Assembly (NCBI GenBank): GCA_004335835.1
Contig: RWJK01000966.1
Coordinates: forward strand, 1 to 15,728
DNA from: Scenedesmus sp. ARA3
Lineage: Eukaryota > Chlorophyta > Chlorophyceae > Sphaeropleales > Scenedesmaceae
DNA: 15,728 bases
Reading direction: 5' to 3'
In this document: piece after piece, positions 8,801 through 15,728 of the stretch
Layout: every line of letters begins with the position of its first letter
Numbering within the stretch: the first letter of the stretch is position 1
Notes under the pieces: generated by a model
Told to the model about the DNA's origin: nothing
The model's input: the letters and a program-made list of their open reading frames with translations, nothing else
Databases searched by the model: none
Program-made: the position numbers and the translations under genes

Positions 8801-10251
8801 GCTGCTGCTGCTGCTGCTGCTGCACCGCCTGCCGCACCCTTGCAGGAAACGACCAGCATCTGCTCAAGAACTGCAAACCCTCTCCTGTTGCTCACTCCAG
8901 CGCTGCTGACCACGCTGCTCTCAGCGCAGCTGGTGCTGCTGGTGCTTGCTTGCCGGAAAGGACTAGCAGCTGCTGAAGGACCTCAACCCTCTCTTACTGC
9001 TGCTGCCTCCAGCGCTGTTGACCACGCTGCTCTTGGCGCTGCCCCTGCTGCTGCTGCTGCTGCTGTTGCTTGATTGCAGGAAAAGATAAGCAGCTGCTGA
9101 AGGACCTCAAGCCTCTGTTGCTGCGCAACTACTCGCCACAAGAGGAGTGGGGTAGCTACGCGTTGCAGCTGAGCATAGATGGCCATGGCTCGCCCAACAG
9201 GCTTCCACTGCAGTACCTGCAAGGCAGCAGTGTTATTCTGAAGGTCATGTCGCCCTACAAGGACGCGTGAGTGTGCTGCAACGCTGCCGCAGCAGCTGCT
9301 GCTCCTGCTGCTGCAGCGTTACCCAGCTGCTCAGGTCTTCAGACAGCCTGCACGTCAGCAGTACCACCAGCATGTGTGCCTGCATGCTGCACAGAGACCC
9401 TGCTGCTGCTGCCGCTGCTACAGCAGCCAGCAGCGCTCTGGCTGACCTGCTGCTGCTGCTGCCGCTGCTGCAGGTTTGAACACCGCTTTGAATCCGGGGT
9501 GCACTTCGAGCCGGTAGGGTATGACTTGGCCGACCTGCTGCAGCGGGGCCCTGAGCTGCTGGAAAAGTTCAAAGCCGGGGGCCAAGGCCGGGAAGGCATG
9601 CAGCGTATGGCTGCTGCTGCTGGGGCCAAGGCGCTGGAGGTATTCAACCTGCTGGGACAGCTGGATGCTCTGACCTACGCGATACTGCAGGTGTGGCGGG
9701 CAGTCTTGGGGCTTTTGTTTTCTACAGATTCTGTAGCGTTTGTGGAAGCAGCTGCGTTCAGCCTGCTGGGCGGTGGGCTGGGCTGGCATACGCGATACTG
9801 CAGGTGCGGCGGCGGCAACGTGCCTGTTTGAAAAGGTGTCTGAAGCGTTTGTGGGAGCAGCTGCGTTCAGCCTGCTGGGCGGTGGGCTGGGCTGGCATAC
9901 GCGATCCTGCAGGTGCGGCGGCCAGCATCGGGATGTTGTTCTACAGGTTTGCTTGTACTTGTGGCAAGCAACAGCAAACCCTGCTCATGTTGCCCTGCTT
10001 GCACCTTGCGTCCCTACATGCAGGTCAAGTCTGTGTGCAAGTGGGATGTGCAGCAGCCGCCGCTACAGGCCAGCCCAGATGCAGCAGCAGCAGCAGTAGT
10101 GCCAGGTGTGTCAAAAGCAGACAGATGGGAGGTGCTGCAGCTGCAGCGCAGCAGGGACGGCAGCAAGTGCAGCAGCCCCAGCTTGAAAGCAGATTGGGCG
10201 CAGCACATTCGAGACAGCATGCGGCGAGAGCTGTCTCAGAATTTCAGCTAA
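5186..10251 (+). CDS. GT90 (CAP10-domain) O-glycosyltransferase, type II membrane protein; internal exons partly unresolved
   Basis: GT90 enzymes transfer sugars (glucose, xylose and others) to proteins or glycans in the secretory pathway. Six C-terminal exons, 6540-6884, 7462-7604, 8202-8372, 9080-9266, 9474-9690 and 10024-10251, join in phase throughout and give 429 residues ending in TAA. Motifs in order are RYRIVSGVVYADHEH and FPDVDLWVSFADEP (first exon), FYRGWAFNYPFSW and LIWRGSNTG, NKRIALALLSRS, SIDGHGSPNRLPLQYL with GSSVILKVMSPY, and HFEPVGYDLADLL. These match the CAP10 domain, including WRG, the R-containing helix and the DG..S.R nucleotide-sugar region. The likely N-terminus begins at ATG 5186 (or 5138 in the same frame), with basic residues before a hydrophobic anchor (LAIAAFTFLVLFCILCF), giving a Golgi/ER type II topology. 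That exon may end at 5519 or 5573, both phase 1, while 6540 needs phase 2, so at least one exon between is missing from this model. Partial exon copies in the introns are listed separately. Confidence 0.8.
5574..6539 (+). other. Unresolved 5' intron/exon region of the GT90 gene
   Basis: This should contain at least one small exon linking the membrane-anchor exon to the CAP10 exon at 6540. Coding-like candidates are 6283 to about 6390 (reading PSGIIPSAAMHVIAHASTAF, resembling the GI...A stretch that precedes the CAP10 core) and about 6073-6105 (ETDLDPAALQ or KQIWIQLHFR). Neither has clean splice sites in the right phase. A (CTG)11 tract lies at 5807-5839 and a (TG)n-like run at about 6116-6129. 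Confidence 0.35.
5807..5839 (+). repeat. (CTG)11 microsatellite
   Basis: Eleven uninterrupted CTG units in the 5' intron region of the GT90 gene. They cause poly-Leu or poly-Ala/Ser runs in all spurious frames there. Confidence 0.95.
7075..7362 (+). repeat. Three upstream partial copies of the GT90 exon at 7462-7604
   Basis: About 7075-7134 (after TTGCAG) repeats the middle of the exon (PSVLQQYQRCLQ.KV). About 7228-7258 (GWAFSYPFSD, then TAG) and 7328-7360 (GWAFITRSLGS, frame drifting) repeat its 5' edge. All lie upstream of the complete exon. The first is an exception to the edge rule because it carries internal exon sequence. Confidence 0.75.
7653..7734 (+). repeat. Downstream partial copy of the GT90 WRG exon with donor
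   Basis: This repeats the 3' part of exon 7462-7604 (QRCLQEKVGGKPSKAQLIWRG, SNTG) and its GTGAG donor at 7735, offset 130 bases. From CCAGCGC to the donor it differs at only two positions, both silent (ATA/ATC and ACC/ACT). It contains CTGCTTGCAG (7666-7675), identical to an acceptor in form, so it could in principle be spliced in. Confidence 0.8.
7990..8072 (+). pseudogene. Decayed upstream copy of the GT90 exon at 8202-8372 (5' edge)
   Basis: After ACTTGCAG the sequence follows the start of the exon at 8202 (GGSRGW..VGTSSPLLQVPWG), with an in-frame TAG and small indels, and fades near CAACCATGCC. It keeps the acceptor but not the 3' half. Confidence 0.65.
8442..8541 (+). repeat. Downstream partial copy of the GT90 exon at 8202-8372 (3' edge with donor)
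   Basis: The segment reads IALLRSALALLARWHSDWMD then VGLHELILELFGPAG, against ALALLSRSHSDWMDVGLHEL and IPELMGPAG in the complete exon. From HSDW onward I count nine silent codon differences against two replacements (P to L, M to F). It is followed by a GTGTGC donor-like sequence. There is no acceptor at its start. Confidence 0.8.
8846..9079 (+). repeat. Two upstream copies of the 5' edge of the GT90 exon at 9080
   Basis: A unit of 110 and then 124 bases begins at 8846 (after TTGCAG) and 8956 (after TTGCCG, acceptor lost) and repeats the start of the exon at 9080 (KDKQLLKDLKPLL). It also covers a shared CAGCGCTG(C/T)TGACCACGCTGCTC spacer. The first copy is open (NDQHLLKNCKP). The second has an in-frame TAG. 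A (CTG/GCT)n tract at the end of the second unit and one at 8798-8823 flank the array. Confidence 0.75.
9735..9922 (+). repeat. 109-base tandem repeat carrying copies of the GT90 YAILQ exon end and donor
   Basis: Units starting at 9735 and 9844 are nearly identical over about 78 bases (AGCGTTTGTGG through the GTGCGGCGG donor). Each ends with TACGCGAT(A/C)CTGCAG, the 3' end of exon 9474-9690 (YAILQ, one silent change), followed by a GT donor (9804, 9913). They extend the downstream series of exon-edge copies in the last intron. Confidence 0.85.
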
Positions 10252-10839
10252 GGGAAGAGAGTGCTTTCTTATAAAGTAAAAAGACAAGGCCCTCAGCCAG
10301 CAGACAAAAGTAGAGATTCAGCTGGAAGAGGCAGCCTGCTGAGCTGCAGGCCCAGTTGCCTGTTGGCCACATACTATGCTTGACATGGTACTACATAGCT
10401 AGGACATAGTACCTCTTTACCAGGTCTTGCAGGGTGGCGCCGTTGCACTGCCAGTGCTGGGCAAGCACACACCAAACTTTGTGTCCACTCAGTGTCCAGT
10501 GACTGGATGTACCTCCACCGGTGGCACCCATCTTCTGCACGGGCTCTACCATACAAAGGCTGCAGTGCAGCCACCAGCGATCCGCCTCATGAAAATTGCA
10601 GTGACATGTATGTTGACAGCTGTACAGCACCAGCCAACTCGATGCTGCATCGAGTGTGCGTGCAGCACGCACACGCTGCTGCTTCATGCAGCAGTACTGC
10701 TGCTGGTCCCGTTCTGTTTAGCACCAGCATGCGGGAGAGCCGCCTATCAGCTTAAACGAGCTCAAATTAAAACGATTTTTTCTTTTTTGTCCGAGAGCGG
10801 TAGCCAGTACCGTAGTAGGTAACGCTGAACGCTCCAGGG
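10252..10839. other. Intergenic stretch between the GT90 gene and the reverse transcriptase
   Basis: The 3' UTR of the GT90 gene should start here; no TGTAA is present before the reverse transcriptase frame. The composition shifts towards AT near 10750, with a T-rich run at 10775-10788 (GATTTTTTCTTTTTTG), which may mark the left edge of the retroelement. In the frame of the reverse transcriptase there are stops at 10801, 10813 and 10816, so its frame opens only after 10818. I see no tRNA or coding domain. Confidence 0.5.
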
Positions 10840-12801
10840 ATGACACCATGGGCGGCCGGGTTTAGGAGTCACATTGACCGCCATCTGCAATCTGCAAAGT
10901 TTGCAGACGGCATTAGATTCACCAGTGCCAACAAAGCACATGCACCTCATGCAGTCTTTCCAGCATGGCATGACGAGTTTGGCGATTATATACAAAAACT
11001 GCACAAACATTTCATAGTTACTGTGGCAGACAAACTGTCCAACAACTATGCGGTCTGCTGCAAGAGATTCTATGTGGAGAGTCTGCTGCGGGACCTCCAA
11101 AGTCAGTTTTTCACGGCGGTTTTGAGCACAGATAATCACACTGCGGTGCAGGCCTGCACCACCTAGGTGGTGACTGACTTACTACTGCAGGCAGTCGATT
11201 CACTGGCACGAGAAGTCTATTGCGTGTATGACACTAATGACATGACACGAGCACAGCGCATGGCAGCAAAACTGCAGGTTTTGCCATATGCCAAGGCGCT
11301 GGTGAAGTTGCACAAACGGCCCCCGCAGATGCGGTTTCTGGCATGCAGCGGCGACAATGGCTTGAAACCAGTAGCGCTCTGGCTCACAGACCTCTTCCGA
11401 GCCATCAATGTTGATCTGGTCAGGGAGTGGCGTTTCCAGTTGAGGAGGTGTGGTGTTTCTTGGTGGATGGATGAACCTTTTTACATTACACGGTCTGCAA
11501 AAATTCCGGAAGCGCAGGGTGCCTTCAATGGAACCCGGTTTACGGAGGAGAAATTCGTAGCGAGTGGTGGTTGGCAAGGTTGGGATTTTGCGAGGTTATA
11601 CACCAACATCCCACAGCAGGATTTGATAGATAAACTACACTGGATTTTGCGACATTTAGTTTGGGGCAAACACACAGCCGACACGCAGTTATGTGAAGTT
11701 TATCGTGATAAATATCAGGAAGCACAGTGGATTGATATTGGTGACACGCTTGATTCCATAGCATTTGATTACGGCATGGTTGCTAGGGGAGGTGATGACC
11801 GGAGATGCATGAAGACTGATAGGCTTGGCGTGGAGCGTTCCGGCCAGCAGTTCTACCTGTTTGACCTGCAGGAAGCATGCAACATGGTCACACTGCTAGT
11901 ACAGAATGCGTATGTGACGTTTGGTGACGCGGTGTATCACCAGACACAGGGGATACCCATGGGTATCAACCCAGCTGTTTTCATGGCAAATTACTACCTT
12001 TATTATTATGTGTATCACTTTATATATCGCATGTGCCAGATCCTGCAGGACACGCCTCCGGTTCCTGGTGGTGAAGTACATACAACGTTTGGGTTTGAAC
12101 CTCCACAAGATGGTACCCCTACATGGGTTACCAGTCGAGTGGAGGATGCCGCATTTGATGGCAATATGGTTATGCATGTTTTAGAACATTTCCAGTTCAC
12201 TTTTAGATTTGTGGACGACCTGTCAGCCGCGTGCAATCCTTTCATGAAGTACTTGTTATACGAGAATGACAGTATACTTGGAGGCTTGTTGACAGGTATC
12301 TACCCTGCCAACGGTTTGTTACTAGAGACCACACATGCAGATATGTGGAATTTTGCTACGTTAGATCTACGCGTGGTTACAATTATATACGAAATGTTGG
12401 ATGAGAGCACGGGCGTCATACGACAATATGTGAAGTCACACACTGAGCTCTATGATAAGAGAAGGGAGAAATGTTACGACGGTATACCCATTGCTCAATA
12501 CACACATGTGTCGAGCGATGTTGGGTATAACGTAGGTAACAGCATTTTGATGGGCCAGCTGCATAGGTACAGAGAATTGATACAGGATAGAGGTAATTTT
12601 GTTCAGTGTAGTTTATTGATGGCACGCATGCATCTCAATGGCTACCCGCTACCTGGGCTGCAAAGGAAGCTTCTGCGTTTCCTGCGGTTACACCCAGACA
12701 TGTTTGGGGCGGTGCATCAAAAATCCCTGTATGAGGATATCATGCAGAAATTTTGGGTGCTGTTTCCTGAGGAATTTAGAGCCGAGCCCGCACCACTGTG
12801 A
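10840..12801 (+). CDS. Retroelement reverse transcriptase, one in-frame TAG after codon 108
   Basis: This frame encodes an RNA-templated DNA polymerase of a retroelement. ATG 10840 starts 108 residues that end at TAG 11164-11166; the same frame then runs 544 more residues to TGA 12801. The upstream part carries IVTVADKLSNNYAVCCKRFY and the downstream part VLPYAKALVKLHKRPPQMRF, both N-terminal hallmarks of one RT family, so the two halves are one protein. Core motifs are WDFARLYTNIP (motif A, catalytic Asp at 11584), QGIPMGINPAVFMANYYL (motif B, 11947) and FRFVDD (motif C, 12208-12219), with the thumb ending near PEEFRAEPAPL. Catalytic residues are intact. YTNIP, QGIPMG and KLHK fit Penelope-like and related GIPMGTN-type elements, but I see no GIY-YIG or other endonuclease. 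It is intron-free and visibly AT-richer than both neighbours, which suggests insertion. TAG may be a disabling mutation, readthrough or a sequencing error. Confidence 0.82.
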
Positions 12802-13031
12802 TTCGGCAGTTGGGGTTGTATTGAGTGTATAACAATGACTGACGTTATATTGAGGTTAATACGTTCAACTCTGTATGTTTGCCAAAGTTGCAGTTGTATA
12901 TGGTTCCCAAACATGTCACAGCAAGGAGCCTTAGGCTGAGGACGTCTGGACAAACATGGCTGGAAAGTGCGCGAAAAATGTGTTTTTACCATGCGTAGAA
13001 TCATTTTATTACAAAAGCCAAACCAACCATG

Positions 13032-13066
13032 TCACAGCATTGCTGTGATAATTTGCCAAATTATCA
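13032..13066. other. Two abutting perfect inverted repeats
   Basis: TCACAGCA-T-TGCTGTGA (13032-13048, 8-base arms) is followed with overlap by TGATAATTTG-C-CAAATTATCA (13046-13066, 10-base arms). Each can fold as a tight hairpin or serve as a dimer binding site. They lie about 230 bases after the reverse transcriptase stop codon, so they could belong to the element's 3' region; that is inference. Confidence 0.7.
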
Positions 13067-13092
13067 AAACATACAGTAGTTGAATGCAATCA

Positions 13093-13771
13093 GCAACTTT
13101 CTTTATGTGATGTCATCGGCAACTTTCTTTATATCATGTGACCGCGCTCATAAACAGGGAACTAACATATGCCTATACTGTCAGGGGAGGAGTAAGTGCT
13201 CATGCACCTAGGAGGTATCCTCAATGCATATAACACATCCATCGATCACTCGCACGTGACGATGGGGAGCGCTGAGCGCCCGTCGTCTGATAAAGGACGA
13301 CAAAATTTACACAAGGCCATACATGGTCACTAGGACAGTCAACTTTGAATGACAGTAGTACGAACCGGTAAAGCAGGCATACACACTCCCCCATTACATG
13401 CAATTTACACTACTGCCACTCCTGCTTCTTGCGAGGAAAACTTCAACTTCAATCTGAGCTGCGGTGTCAACCAAGTGGAGTCACTGACGAGGGGTCACTA
13501 CCCAGGCTACCACGGACTACAAGAGGATCGAAGACCGTCAGTGCCGTTGCCGCCGAAGGGCATCGTGGCTCTTCGGGACGGCGCTGACCAGGTGTTGTTA
13601 TGATTGCAGGTAATACTAGGCAACATAGGAGCAGAAGCAGGAGCTGCCATGCTAATCTGAGGTTCAGCAGCCATGGTGGCCTTTCGGGGGACCACTTCTT
13701 GTCATGTGAGTACGCATTATGTTGCATCATGCTTATGCTTGTAATGAATGCAATTCGGCAACTTTCTTTAT
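13093..13771. repeat. Three dispersed copies of GCAACTTTCTTTAT
   Basis: Exact 14-base copies lie at 13093-13106, 13119-13132 and 13758-13771. The first and third share a longer context, TGAATGCAAT then 2-3 bases then the repeat. The third runs directly into the TATA-like TTTATAAAG. They may be transcription-factor sites, short terminal repeats or remnants of an element. Confidence 0.75.
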
Positions 13772-14131
13772 AAAGCTGAAGGGCGCGCAACCTTCAAACC
13801 TCAACGCACGCGGTGTGGCTTGCAGCGAGTTACTAAGATCTCTTAACATGTTTCAGTTGAATTAGATCCGAGGCCTTTCCAGCTGATGGATGTCGGGTGG
13901 CACACCGTGAGGTCATACAAGCACTGCTGAGCGCCTCCATGTGCCAGGCAACAACGTTGTTGATTACGCTATCATCACGCCAACAATGTTACGACTGATA
14001 CTGTTCGATGATCTCGATCAACGCACTTTGTGACTGCTGTACACACGTCCAATGTTCAATCTAGCAGCAACGGCGTATGGCAGCATTTGACTACGAACGC
14101 GTGTCGCCCTGTCCACTGTCGCCACTCAAAC

Positions 14132-15412
14132 ATGGATTTTAATCATGGGCGAGTTTTGAGCACGCTGCTAGCCCTGCTGTTGACTAGCAGTTGCATAGCA
14201 GGCACAGCTGGAGCAGTAGCTACTGCTGTGACAGCAGCAACAGGCAGCCCCCTCATCTGTGCAGCCATGCTGTCCTTCAACAGGCCACACTACCTCGTTC
14301 CGAGCGTGCGTTCCTTCATTTCCTACATGACAGCAGTAGAGCCGGACATCCCCTGGACGCTACAAATCCTGGACAACGGCTCAGGGCCTGGACCACTTGC
14401 TAACATCACATCAGAGCTGGCGCCTCTACGCTTCCTTGGGCGCATACGCCTAGTGCACTTGGAGCAAGGCGTTGGCTTGTCACGTGGCTTCAACCTTCTC
14501 TTTTTCGACATGTGCGCGGTCACTAACGCGCCGTATGTGCTCAGTTTGGAGGACGACTGGCAGGCTCGCAGCAGCAGCTGGCCTGCGGCAGTGCCCATCA
14601 TGCGGGCAGCAATGCAGCTGCTGCAGCGCGAAGAGCGCCTGCTTGAAGTGTGGCTGCGGGACACCCACATCGGCTTCCGCATGCACCTCAACGCCAGCTG
14701 GCAGCAGCAGCAGTTCCAGCTTGCAGGAGACCCAGACCCCCGCAGCAGCAGCAGCAGCACCGCAGCAGGCCGCCGCAGCGGCCCACTGGAGCAGCAGCAG
14801 CAGCAGCAGCAGCAGGAGGTCACGCTGCAGACGCTTCTGGCCACGTGCGACCCCGCCTCCAACCCATGGGGCGGTTACACAAACGGCGCCAGCTTGAAGG
14901 CATTTGTCCGGCTGCAGCAGCTTGGGCGCATGCCACACGTGGATGGAGAGGCCGATTGGAGTGCTAAGGCGTGCGCAGACGGCTGGCATGTGGCATACAT
15001 CTGCAGGGACCCCAGCAGCTGCTACGAGCCAGAAAAGCAGTGGTACACAGGGCTCTTCGAGCACATCGGAAAGGCCCGAGTGTCAGCAGCGCAGGACGCG
15101 CGGCACAAAGAAGCGACTCCTGCGATCACTGCAGGCGATGCAGTTGAGACCTTGCAGGACGTGCCGCATTGGCAGGTGATGCCGGTTGTGCCTGTGCAGC
15201 GCCGCGGCCAGCGCATAACGATCAACATCAAATGGCAGCAGCAGGCGGGGCTGACAGGACGGTCTTGGGCGGGTGCTGATAGAGGCAGCTTTAGCGGCGT
15301 TAGCAGGGTGGGGGGTGTGCTGTTGCTGGCGTGCGCGGTGAGCGGGGCTATCTTTGCTGGTGTGTACTACAGCCGCAACAGGGCAATGAAGGTCCTGGGG
15401 CTGTGCAAGTGA
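14132..15412 (+). CDS. GT-A-type (GT2-like) glycosyltransferase with signal sequence and C-terminal membrane segment
   Basis: This intron-less frame gives 426 residues from ATG 14132; an upstream in-frame start at 14030 adds 34 polar residues and is less likely, because 14132 directly precedes a hydrophobic signal (residues 8-30, VLSTLLALLLTSSCIAGTAG). The catalytic region starts with AAMLSFNRPHYLVPSVRSF (44-62), then ILDNGSG (79-85), VGLSRGFN (114-121) and LSLEDDW (137-143), where EDD is the likely metal-binding DXD equivalent. This order is that of GT-A glycosyltransferases acting on nucleotide sugars. Later come WGGYTNGASL (246-255), HVDGEADW (269-276) and Cys-containing YICRDPSSCYEPEKQW. 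A hydrophobic segment (about 394-413) followed by YYSRNRAMK suggests a C-terminal membrane anchor, so a lumenal domain in ER/Golgi. A Ser-rich and poly-Q insert (about 204-229) interrupts the domain. Substrate is not predictable. Confidence 0.75.
   Translation: MDFNHGRVLSTLLALLLTSSCIAGTAGAVATAVTAATGSPLICAAMLSFNRPHYLVPSVRSFISYMTAVEPDIPWTLQILDNGSGPGPLANITSELAPLRFLGRIRLVHLEQGVGLSRGFNLLFFDMCAVTNAPYVLSLEDDWQARSSSWPAAVPIMRAAMQLLQREERLLEVWLRDTHIGFRMHLNASWQQQQFQLAGDPDPRSSSSSTAAGRRSGPLEQQQQQQQQEVTLQTLLATCDPASNPWGGYTNGASLKAFVRLQQLGRMPHVDGEADWSAKACADGWHVAYICRDPSSCYEPEKQWYTGLFEHIGKARVSAAQDARHKEATPAITAGDAVETLQDVPHWQVMPVVPVQRRGQRITINIKWQQQAGLTGRSWAGADRGSFSGVSRVGGVLLLACAVSGAIFAGVYYSRNRAMKVLGLCK
14792..14815 (+). 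repeat. (CAG)8 tract coding poly-Gln inside the glycosyltransferase
   Basis: Eight CAG codons (residues 221-228) flanked by Glu codons. A second, shorter Gln run (191-194) and a Ser run (205-209) lie just before, forming a low-complexity insert between the catalytic EDDW region and the WGGYTNG region. Confidence 0.9.
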
Positions 15413-15728
15413 GGGGGTCAGGCACGCTTTTGGCACATTCCTGGCAATCGCGACATGCTTTCATTCGAGTCGGCTGGTCTGGCGGGGCGTGGCCTGCTGT
15501 GTTTGTGAAGTAGAGCCTGCAGGAATTGCGCCTTTGAAGCGCGCTGATTGCTGTTGTGAGCGACCAGGCTTCACAGCGATTGGGCCGTGACATTGTGCTG
15601 ATGTGCTGCGGTGGCACAACTGCATTGTGGTATCTCGTACTTTTTTCAACATGCCGCCCATATTGCGGTGCATGCGCTACTTTTGTGTGTTGCGGGCGAG
15701 CAAATTTGTGTCGCGTAGGGGGCGGGGG
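15413..15728 (+). other. Region downstream of the glycosyltransferase
   Basis: Presumed 3' UTR and downstream DNA. No TGTAA polyadenylation signal and no coding domain are seen before the window ends in a G-rich run. Confidence 0.5.

Larger units (their letters stand above)
12802..14131. other. Non-coding stretch downstream of the reverse transcriptase
   Basis: No reading frame here has a recognisable domain; frames of 60-107 codons on both strands overlap and look like chance. The left part is AT-rich like the reverse transcriptase and may be the element's 3' region; its right border is not visible. It contains the three GCAACTTTCTTTAT repeats, two abutting palindromes at 13032-13066 and a perfect 14-base palindrome CAACAACGTTGTTG at 13949-13962. 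TTTATAAAG at 13767-13775 is TATA-like, about 360 bases before the next gene's ATG. A TGTAA occurs at 13740-13744. Confidence 0.5.

Noticed and set aside
8127..8876. A 249-codon minus-strand open frame with poly-Gln
   Set aside because: It overlaps two supported GT90 exon segments in antisense and its Gln runs come from CTG tracts; there is no independent support.
11167..11190. A 24-base GTGGTG...CTGCAG segment after the TAG that could look like an intron
   Set aside because: It is far too short for a spliceosomal intron, does not contain the TAG, and the reverse transcriptase homology continues through it without need of removal.
13467..13790. Minus-strand 107-codon frame with a hydrophobic Leu-rich stretch
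   Set aside because: No recognised domain or start context; the hydrophobic run comes from a short GCAGGAGC-type repeat, and overlapping frames of similar length exist on the other strand.
14323..15064. Minus-strand and shifted plus-strand frames with poly-Cys or poly-Ala/Leu runs
   Set aside because: They are shadows of the CAG-rich glycosyltransferase coding sequence, which has the coherent domain order.

Overview
This window looks like nuclear DNA of a chlorophyte green alga, probably of the Chlamydomonadales. The evidence is multi-exon genes with GTGAG/GTGCG donors and TTGCAG acceptors, strong GCA/CTG/CAG richness with (CTG)n tracts, a TGTAA motif downstream of a gene, and protein families typical of algae. 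A Haematococcus-like genome would fit, but species is not decidable from sequence alone. All genes read on the + strand.

Layout. (1) 1-3987: the 3' part of a GDT1/UPF0016 (PAM71/TMEM165-type) Mn2+/Ca2+ transporter gene; its 5' end lies left of the window. (2) 3988-5185: mostly unassigned. (3) 5186-10251: a type II membrane protein with a GT90/CAP10 O-glycosyltransferase domain. Its last six exons join in perfect phase; the N-terminal exon is a likely anchor, and the link between them is unresolved. (4) 10840-12801: an AT-richer, intron-free reverse transcriptase ORF of a retroelement, interrupted by one in-frame TAG. (5) 12802-14131: no recognised gene, but several short repeats and palindromes. 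(6) 14132-15412: an intron-less GT-A-type glycosyltransferase with a signal sequence, a poly-Q insert and a C-terminal membrane segment.

The most striking feature is shared by the two spliced genes. Nearly every exon is accompanied by partial copies lying in the flanking introns. With one exception, copies upstream of the complete exon carry its 5' edge (several with acceptor) and copies downstream carry its 3' edge (with donor, or with the stop codon for the last exon). Many copies differ from the complete exon almost only at synonymous third positions, as if they had diverged while coding. The introns are therefore built largely of exon-edge copies. Explanations to separate are alternative exons, recombination between diverged paralogues or alleles, and an assembly mosaic.

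The two glycosyltransferases (GT90 and the GT-A protein) may both act in the secretory pathway on wall or extracellular-matrix glycoproteins, but nothing shows that they work together. The transporter and the reverse transcriptase have no evident functional link to them.
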